Positions 57,191 through 64,000 of a stretch of DNA of 64,000 bases are shown piece after piece. Source of the stretch: Lytechinus pictus (taxonomy: Eukaryota; Echinodermata; Echinoidea; Temnopleuroida; Toxopneustidae). The position numbers and the translations under genes are program-made. The stretch covers positions 3,471,501 to 3,535,500 of the forward strand of contig NC_087252.1 in NCBI RefSeq assembly GCF_037042905.1. The letters are read 5' to 3'. Below the pieces are notes generated by a model. It ran no database searches, was not told the origin of the DNA, and saw nothing but the letters and a program-made list of their open reading frames with translations. Positions within the stretch are counted from its first letter, which is position 1. Each line of letters starts with the position of its first letter.

Positions 57191-58088
57191 TAGCCTCAGT
57201 CTTGTCGAGGCCCTGTCGGCTGCTTTCCGAGCGAACATGGCGAAGCAAGGGCGAGAGCGAAGCAGAGCGCCGCGAGACAGGGCCTCTTGACATCTGGGCC
57301 GAATTGAACGAACTTTCTTTTGTTATTTATTGTTTTTACCAATATACCGACCAAAAACTGGTCGGTGAAAATCATCCAATGAGAGCGCGTGCTGCTATGA
57401 CGTCATGTTGAATATTCATGAGCTCATCTTTATAGCGACCCGTGGATTCTTGGCGAAAAGTGACGACGAAATATCAAAGAGCATTGAATATGCCTCTAAA
57501 ATGCCGAATATTGACCGATTTAAGGATTTGCAAGTCGATAAAATTAAATCTGTACTGAAAGGACGAAATGTTTTTGTAAATCTACCCACAGGATATGGAA
57601 AAAATGTTATCTTTCATGCGATTCCACTATGTGTCGATTATCGTTCTCCGCGGTGCAATGAGGGAATGCTGGAGTAGAGTTGTTTCCCCTTGACTCGAGT
57701 CAGACCAGCGGCTGATCAGTATCTCCCGGGAAGTTTCGGGGCGGTGATGGGTCTTTACGGACAGTACTAGTAGTAATTTTAGTAGTACCACTGCTTGTAG
57801 CATTTTGCTGGTTATATCCCATTTAGTGTCCCGCAATTAATTGAATCCCCTGCAGAATAGTGGACTACTATAGTATTCCGAACCCCGGACGAGACATTTC
57901 ATTGGTTTACTAGGTGACCGGTGATATTACAACTCATGTATATTCATTAGGAAGACGTTCCTCATGAATATATAATTCAGCTCAGATGTCAAGAGGCCCT
58001 GGCTCGCGCCAGGCCTAATTCGCTTCGCGCAATAGGAAATCCCTCGCTTCGCTCGGGAAGCAATCGCCAGGGCCTCGACAAGAGGCTA
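57191..58088. mobile_element. 898-bp element, double-hairpin ends, 9-bp TSD
   Basis: ACTTTGCTC at 57182-57190 and 58089-58097 is the target duplication. The ends TAGCCTC...CTTGTCGAGGCCCTG and CAGGGCCTCGACAAGAGGCTA are inverted. Each end is itself a hairpin of about 80 bp: GAGGCCCTGTC/GACAGGGCCTC at 57207-57217 and 57276-57286, and GAGGCCCTGGC/GCCAGGGCCTC at 57993-58003 and 58066-58076. The inner edges (CCTCTTGACATCTG at 57283, CAGATGTCAAGAGG at 57984) are exact complements. The 9-bp duplication fits Mutator-like elements. It carries a helicase fragment. Confidence 0.9.
57405..57677 (+). pseudogene. RecQ-like helicase fragment in the 898-bp element
   Basis: A 90-residue frame has the N-terminal end of a RecQ-type helicase: FKDLQVDKIKSVLKGRNV (Q-motif-like), then LPTGYGKN (Walker A, residues 60-67) and VIFHAIP. 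The expected Ser/Thr after the Walker lysine is Asn, which should impair nucleotide binding. The frame stops soon after (TAG at 57675) with no DEAH box or later motifs. It is therefore a captured or deleted fragment and not a working enzyme. Confidence 0.7.
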
Positions 58089-58455
58089 ACTTTGCTCCGG
58101 CTCCGAGAACCGCGGCTAGCTATTAATGCATATGCATGATCATGAACGGACCCCCGGTTCTATACTCTCTGATTGGCTAATATTTTGACGTGTGCTTGTT
58201 AGGAAATGCGGTCAAATTTTTTTTCATCCACGGTCAGTAATCAGGTAATGGTTTTTTTTTTATCGGCTGTATGTTAATGAAAATATGACATCACACCTCA
58301 CTAACCGTTTGTCCGCCGATGCGTGTAAAGTTTTTGTAATGTATTACAACCAATTTGGAATTACTGGATATTTGTATGACGATTAATGTGGAAGTTTAGA
58401 CAGGGTGCATGGATACTTAAGCAATTCCGATATCGAGCTATATTGGGGTCAAGCA

Positions 58456-58546
58456 CCAATCCAAAGTTGGATTGAAATTTTCAATCTAATAGATTTAGAA
58501 TTCAATAATTTTCGATTGAGACTTGCAACCCAATTTTGGATTGGTC
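58456..58546. repeat. Short inverted repeat, ACCAATCCAAA
   Basis: ACCAATCCAAAGTTGGATTG and the complement of CCCAATTTTGGATTGGT flank about 60 AT-rich bases; a minimal MITE candidate in intron 1. Confidence 0.55.
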
Positions 58547-58690
58547 CCTGTATAACCACAACCTATTAGATGTACATAATTATTTTCAACTTTACTTCAT
58601 GAAATCGTGTTAATTTGGCACTATGGGAATGTACATACAATTCATTCATTCGTTCGCTCATTTCATTTCATTTCACTTCATCATTGGTAG

Positions 58691-59026
58691 CTAAACCCGA
58701 AGAACCACCTGCCATTGAATACACTCGACATTCTGACCAAACTGGTGGCTGCAATGTGACTTGTTCCATATCACACGTTTTCCCTCTGACCTTCCCAGTA
58801 TTTGGATCCAAAGAAGAAAATGGAAGTAAAGGAATCCTACTGAATAATGACGGCACGTTCAACACAAATGTGACGACATACTTTTCAAGGGTAGATGGTG
58901 ATACCACCATAGAATGTCTGTACTCATTAAGGAATTTTAAGAGCAAGTCTTCTTTACGAATCGTTGATTATGGTGACATCAGTGAGCGAGATGGGGAAGA
59001 AGATTGCGTGGATAAGAATAATACTG
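58691..59026 (+). CDS. Ig-domain receptor gene, exon for Ig domain 2 and stalk
   Basis: The acceptor is CATTGGTAG| and the donor is ACTG|GTAATT. Both ends are phase 1 and the length is 336 bp. The exon encodes a second, C-like Ig domain: CNVTC (residues 20-24), a NDGTFNTNVTTYFSRVDGD stretch and TIEC with the partner Cys at 75. An acidic stalk with one more Cys (ERDGEEDCVDKNN) follows. Glycosylation sites NVT, NGS and NVT are present. An alternative donor, TATG|GTGACA near 58970, would drop the stalk while keeping phase 1. The open frame starts upstream at 58615 and runs past the donor to 59124, but those parts are probably intron. Confidence 0.82.
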
Positions 59027-59489
59027 GTAATTATAGCCTACTATTATTCGATAAAACAGAGTCTAAGATGCCCTTAGAAAAAAATGATCAAATTAATGTG
59101 CATTTATCCACGTTTAACATGTGATAAGTAGATTCGATTTAAATCATTAAATGCATCATTTAAAAAAGAAACATAATAAAAAAATAAATTAGCTGTTTTG
59201 CAAAACACTAATAAGTATAACAAAACAAGTAAAACTGAAATTTCATTTCCGAAAAAATTGTTCGTGTATGTTAATTATACCTTAGGTCTGTAATTTAAAG
59301 TAACTTTCGGCACATATAATGCGGAATATTTGATCTCTGCCTGAATTTGAAATCCAGTTTTAGGTGTGTCAGTAAGAGTTGCTTATGGCTGTTTTAGTAG
59401 ACAAAATACCAGTCCTATTTTCCGTAAAGTGAAATACATTGCAGAGTGGAAATGTACCTTTTTTGTAGTTTTTAATTTTACTTTTTCAC

Positions 59490-59810
59490 ATTGGCGGCGG
59501 AAACCAAAAAAATAAGGGGGTCCACCTGAAAGTGTGGGATGGACACAGGTAAAAAATTTGACAAGCACCCCCCCCCCCCCCAAAATAAAAAAAAGGTCAT
59601 CAACCTAAATTTTGAGGGGGACCACAAACATTTCAAGCGGGGTGCACGTTAATTTAGGAGGGGCGCAGGAAACAAAATTGACAAGCAAAAAAAAAACGTT
59701 ATCAATAAAAAATATAGGGGGACCGTCCCCCTCACCTCAAATTAAGGGGGGACACGTCCCCCCCCCGCCCCCCCCCCCCCCCCCGTTTCCGCCGCCTATG
59801 CTTCTTCATG
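59490..59810 (+). repeat. AGCAAAAAAAAGG / TTTAGGGGGG repeat, second locus
   Basis: Same family as 28340-28735, ending CCCCGTTTCCGCCGCCTATGC. Located in intron 2 of the Ig gene. Confidence 0.8.
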
Positions 59811-59904
59811 CTCTTGCGAAGTAGAGTAAAAATCGCAATAGAAATACATATATAATGACAATCCAAACATGTTTTAAGCTATTACGTCTACTTTTGCTGT
59901 ACAG

Positions 59905-60006
59905 ATTCCAACTTCAGATGCAGAAGTCCAGGATTGTGGTTGCTATGGACAATACTGATAATGGAAGTCCTATTAGTGGTCCTTATCTCCTACACGATAA
60001 TGATTG
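59905..60006 (+). CDS. Ig-domain receptor gene, transmembrane exon
   Basis: The acceptor is TTTTGCTGTACAG| and the donor is ATTG|GTAGGT. The exon is 102 bp, phase 1 at both ends. After a short SNFRCRSPG lead it encodes an unbroken hydrophobic helix, LWLLWTILIMEVLLVVLISY and four more apolar residues, long enough to cross a membrane. A single glutamate sits in the middle of the helix, which in receptors can pair with a charged partner. The exon is too short to be found as an open frame by length alone; phase and splice sites identify it. Confidence 0.8.
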
Positions 60007-60149
60007 GTAGGTACTTTTCAAATTATAATATGCCCTAAAACTTAGTATTTGCCGTTAATGCAAACAACGTTTTCTTATACCTTGGTCACATTTGCTCTAC
60101 GGCCGCCGTACGCCGAGTCGAAAACAGCCGTTTTATGCATTTTTATTCA

Positions 60150-60420
60150 AACCACCTATATATAGCTGGTACATAAAATGTTAGAACGGCTGTTTACGAC
60201 TGGCCGTTATGTAACCATAGTATACAAATATACTTTGCCTTGAGAGTTTCTGGTTAAAACTATGGGCAAGAGGTGACTCCAGAATAGAACTATTCACTGA
60301 GGGGCGCAGCCCCGAAGTGAATGGTACTATTGGAGGCACCGAGGCCCATAGTTTTAACCAGAAACTCGAAATTATGGCAGAGTATATTTGTTTTATATTT
60401 TGGATCAAAAATTTTAACAA
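60150..60420. mobile_element. Nested foldback MITE
   Basis: GAGTTTCTGGTTAAAACTATGG (60243) against its complement at 60343-60366, and inside it CCAGAATAGAACTATTCACT against AGTGAATGGTACTATTGG. The outer arms continue with CAAATATACTTTGCC / GGCAGAGTATATTTG. Confidence 0.78.
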
Positions 60421-60685
60421 AAGGAAAAAACAGAATAATGGCTTACCTTTTATACCCTCTTGTCACTCTCATGGTCTTATGGTCTTTTTAAAAATCATAT
60501 CCAATTTTAATGAAATCCAAGTTTTAATAGTCAATGAAAATGTCTGAAAAAGGTCAAAGCAGAAACTGTAGTCTAAAAACGTAGCCGCGACGTCGCGAGT
60601 ATCGCCCATGGTAAGCACTCGAGCTCTCGTATACCCCGCTGAATGTTGGTGATTTTGATATCACGCGCATCAGGCGTATGGCGCC

Positions 60686-60734
60686 GTGACGTCATTTCCC
60701 CAAATAGTTTTACTATTTGGGGAAATGACGTCAC
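60686..60734. repeat. Perfect 22-bp hairpin
   Basis: GTGACGTCATTTCCCCAAAT plus AG, a five-base loop, and its exact complement. It includes a TGACGTCA palindrome in each arm. In intron 3 of the Ig gene. Confidence 0.9.
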
Positions 60735-60953
60735 AAAAATGACATAATTTTCTCAAATAGTATCCCTAGCTGCCAACATTCCAAAATAGTTGAAAATACA
60801 CATAATCACGTGAAGCTCTTTTAGCCAATGACCGGAGGATAAATTTTTGATCCAAAATATAATAGAGAATAAAGCAATAACATATTTCACGTTTTCCGAT
60901 GACAGATGATAACATAATTGTTTATTTTTGTTTTTATACTACCCATTTCACAG

Positions 60954-61192
60954 GTCGTCTCCTCTTGAGAATTGCTAATCGCGACTCAAATCATGCGGAT
61001 GACAGGCTTGGGCATGGTGGAGCAGCCAATCTTGAATATGACGATACCACTGTGGCAAATTTGAATAGCAATAGTTCAGAAAATAGAGAGAATACGTTAA
61101 TTTCTAGAAAGCTGTTCCATTATTTCTTTGCAGCCATTATTTCTTTGGTTATCCACATGTCTATCCTAATCATGGTAATAATACTCTTATAG
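60954..61192 (+). CDS. Ig-domain receptor gene, last coding exon
   Basis: After the acceptor CCATTTCACAG| the frame continues in phase 1 as GRLLLRIANRDSN, then a polar acidic stretch (about 45 residues, Asn/Asp/Ser rich). It ends with an apolar segment of about 25 residues (FHYFFAAIISLVIHMSILIM and six more) just before TAG at 61190-61192. If used, this would be a second membrane pass at the extreme C-terminus, leaving a short cytosolic loop. No tyrosine-based signalling motif of ITAM or ITIM type is seen. A donor-like ATG|GTAATA inside the last segment (61173) leaves open a longer spliced form. No clear polyadenylation signal follows closely. Confidence 0.7.
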
Positions 61193-61329
61193 TTGGATAT
61201 CTAGCGTATACTAGCGCGTATGCAGGATTTTGCAGTTTTGGCGCCCCTGTGAACTTTCCGAAAAACGGCACCCCCAGCCAAGTAAACATAAGTACCTTAA
61301 ATGCAGTATGAGTAGCTATCTAAACAATT

Positions 61330-62520
61330 AATGCGAGCGCGAAACGCGAGATGAAAAATTTTGATATTCTGACCTAAAATTTGGACATTCTAAGCACTCT
61401 TGGCGAATATGAAAAAATTGGTATCTATAAATAATTTTTAATTTTGATATTCCGACCAAAAGCTGGACATTCTAAGCACATTTTTTAACCATGAATAGGA
61501 TGGGTATATGAACAATAGTGCGAGCGCGAATGGCGAGCTGAAAAAGGCGTGATATTCTTACATACATTTTGTATATTCCAAGCATCTTCTGTAATCGTCA
61601 ACAAGATGGTCATCTCACTATAAATTTAGGCGAGCGCGAAGGGTGAGCAGAAAGTTTTTGATATTTTGCCCATAAAAGCTTACCATTTTTGATATTCCGA
61701 CCTAAAGTTGGACATTCTAAGCCTATCTTGTATCCATGAATATGCTAGGTATCAATCTAAACAATTGAAGCGAGCGCAAAGCTGAAAAAAATATATATAT
61801 ATTCTGATCTCAAATTTGTACATTCCACGAACTCTTGTTAATCATGAATAGGATGAGTGTCTAACAAATAATTGTATGCGACTGCAAAGCGTGAGCTTAA
61901 AAATGTTTATATTCCGACCTTAAGCTTAACATTTTTGATATTCCAACCTAAAGTTGGACATTCTAAACATATTTTTATCCATGCATATGATAGGTATCAA
62001 TTTAGGTAACAATTGACGCAAGGGCAAAGCGCGTGCTGAAAAAAAAATAATCTGATCTCAAATTTGGACACGCTAAGCACTTTTGGTGATCATGATCTTA
62101 TGCTAGCGCGAAGCGTAAGCTAAATTTTTTATATTCCGACACAAAACTGGCCATTCTAAGCACATTTTGTAGTCATGAACAAGATTGGTCATCGAACTGT
62201 AAAGCAATTGATGCAAGCGCGAGGCACGAGCTGAAAATTGTTGATATTTGAGCCTTAACCATTGGACACCATGAACACTTTATGTAATCATGAACAGGAT
62301 AGCATCGAACTAATTGATGCGAGCTCGAAGCTTTAAATAAAAGTTTTTCATTTTTCGACCCAAAAATGGACGTTCTAAGCACTTTTGTAAATATGAACAG
62401 TATGAGTATCTATTCAAGCAATTGATAGGCGACCCACAGTTGGACATTCTAAGCAGTTATCTAACCATGAATAGGACCGAATAGGACCAATTGATGCGAG
62501 TAGAACTAGATGAAAAAAAA
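61330..62520 (+). repeat. GCGAGC-core tandem array, about 12 units
   Basis: Units of about 95-105 bp: core (GCGAGCGCGAA-CGCGAG and decayed forms), then GATATTC-GACCTAAA-TTGGACATTCTAAGCAC, then TAATCATGAATAGGAT-GGTAT-AACAATTGATGC. Many cores here are mutated more than in the other arrays. Confidence 0.9.
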
Positions 62521-62561
62521 ATTGACCTAAGATTTAGACTTTCTAAAGGCCACCGCACACC

Positions 62562-63744
62562 TTAAGCCCCTTTCACAATTGACGTACGACCTGTTTACGA
62601 CCGCCTGCAACAGTTTTTTCTTGTTGTTGCACGATCGATCTCTTGGTGTCTTGCGAGCACTCGCAGTGGTTGTAGACGAACGCACGAATTTGAGGTGGTC
62701 GGAGGTGGTCGTGACTGGTGGCATCTGAATTTGAACATGTTCAAAATCCAAACGCGATCAAATACGATTGATTTACTCGCATCAGGTCGTACCATCGGTC
62801 GGGCGATCATCGTGTGAGTGTTGTTCAACGTTGTACGACTTGGTGCGAGAGGTGACACAACTACGTATAGTCGCATTTATGCGACTGGAGGTCGTACAAC
62901 ACTTGCACATGCGCTAGATACCTACAGAGACCAGTCTTGCGACTGGTTGCGATAATATAAGACTGTTGCAAGACCGATCGAAATTACGGCTTACAACGTT
63001 CCACTACCGTTGCATTCGCATGTATGCGACCGTACAGCCCCTTTCACAATTGACATCCGACCAGTTTACGACCGCCTGCAACAGTTTTTTCCTGCTGTTG
63101 CACGATCGATCTCTTGGTGACTTGCGAGCACTCGCAGTCGTTGTAGACGGTCGCACGAACTCGAGGTGGTCGTGACTGGTCACATCTGAACTTTGAACAT
63201 GTTCAAAATCCGAACGCGATCAAATACGACCGATTCACTCGCATCAGCTCGTATCCGGGGTCGTACCATCGGTCGGGCGATCATCGTGGGAGTGTTGTTC
63301 AACGTTGCACGACTTGGTGCGAGAGGTGGCACAACTAAGTAGTCGCATTTACTCGACTGGAGGTCGTAAAACACTTGCACATGTGCTAGCGACCTACATG
63401 TACAGAGACCTGTCTTGCGACTGGGTGCGATAATATGATGGGCCATAAGACTGTTGCAAGACCGATCGCAACGGCTTACAACATTGCACTACCGTTGTGT
63501 GCGACCGTTCTCCTCGCAATCCCTCGTGCAACACTCGCATGTGATCGCACGAGCACAATAGGATCATAAGCGACTTACTCGTGCAACGGGTTTTACTGGT
63601 TGTTTTTGTTGTACGACAGCTGTTGCAACTGTGAAAGCCTCTTTGCGATATTATGAGATGACTGGCGATTGATGCCTGTTGCAGCCTGTCGCACGACCAA
63701 AAGGTCGCAAGTGGTCGTACGTCAATTGTGAAAGGGGCTTTACG
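62562..63744. mobile_element. TIR element with internal 465-bp tandem duplication
   Basis: The left end AAGCCCCTTTCACAATTGAC and the right end GTCAATTGTGAAAGGGGCTT are exact complements, continuing GTACGACC/GGTCGTAC. The block GCCCCTTTCACAATTGAC...CGACCGCCTGCAACAG is repeated directly at 63038, so one end was duplicated internally (62574 and 63038 start equivalent units). GTCGTACGAC-type words are frequent. The frames on the minus strand repeat because of the duplication and are not taken as genes. CCGCACACCTT flanks at 62552 and 63820 hint at an outer, older element. Confidence 0.8.
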
Positions 63745-64000
63745 ACCCGACTGGTCGGCGACTGGCTTGCGACTGAGAGAGGGGAGATGAATCGCAAGGC
63801 AGTCATAAGCCACGACACCGCACACCTTGCGATCCGATTTGCGACTCACGCATGCGCTTTTTGCTTTTTGGCATAACAACAAAGAGAATGCGTTTACTAC
63901 TGCGTATGCGCGTTGTTTATCACATACGCGTCGTGCAACTCTGCTGTCTGATTGGCTGGAATTTGGATTGAGCTTGCGATCCAGTCATAAGGATTCGACA
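63745..64000. other. No supported feature at the right edge
   Basis: GCGAC-rich sequence continuing the character of the preceding element, with ACCGCACACCTTGCGATCCG at 63818. The window ends without a recognisable gene. Confidence 0.4.

Noticed and set aside
62527-63882. Related minus-strand frames rich in Arg, Ser and Thr
   Set aside because: Similarity between them comes from the internal duplication of the TIR element; the frames are interrupted at different places.

Overview
This window is nuclear DNA of an animal. It has spliced exons with consensus splice sites, 5'-truncated LINEs, SINE-like sequences, many inverted-repeat DNA transposons and long minisatellites, and no operon-like gene packing. 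An echinoderm, most likely a sea urchin, is my best guess. The main support is a histone-type 3' end whose purine element reads CAAGAAAGA, the sea urchin form. The dispersed repeats also feel familiar from invertebrate deuterostomes. I cannot prove the species from sequence alone.

The only convincing host gene lies near the right end on the + strand. Four phase-1 exons (55118-55444, 58691-59026, 59905-60006, 60954-61192) encode two immunoglobulin-like domains, a transmembrane helix, and a short tail with a second hydrophobic stretch. A small exon at 33925-33991 encodes a signal-peptide-like start and also ends in phase 1. It could be the first exon, across a repeat-filled intron of about 21 kb.

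Almost everything else is repeats. Positions 1-1240 hold a broken LINE. Positions 1240-12500 are a patchwork of satellite-like arrays, MITEs and LINE 3' ends. Positions 12508-17847 hold a tandem duplication, one copy of which was split by a 4.05-kb TIR element at a TA site; the neighbouring copy keeps the unfilled site. Positions 18000-29200 contain dispersed duplications, a cluster of TACGTAGTTTTGCC motifs, a histone-like mini-gene, a 974-bp direct duplication and an inverted minisatellite. Positions 30125-31945 are an L1-like LINE fragment. Positions 34240-38460 form a large imperfect inverted repeat with a LINE at its centre. Positions 39311-41670 are inverted minisatellites and GCGAGC arrays.

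Positions 41707-53357 hold a second copy of the 4-kb element, split by a 7.44-kb element (45785-53225). That element has CCCTGATAGCAG termini, TGACGTCA-rich subterminal arrays and a decayed LINE ORF1 inside. Positions 53690-54630 hold an array with perfect DR1 hexamer repeats. The introns of the Ig gene hold a 9-bp-TSD element with a helicase fragment, MITEs and a tRNA-like SINE head. The right edge (61330-64000) is another GCGAGC array and a TIR element with an internal duplication.

The pieces do not form a pathway. Their value is that duplicated host segments give natural empty-site comparisons, which fix the ends and target duplications of several elements without outside data.
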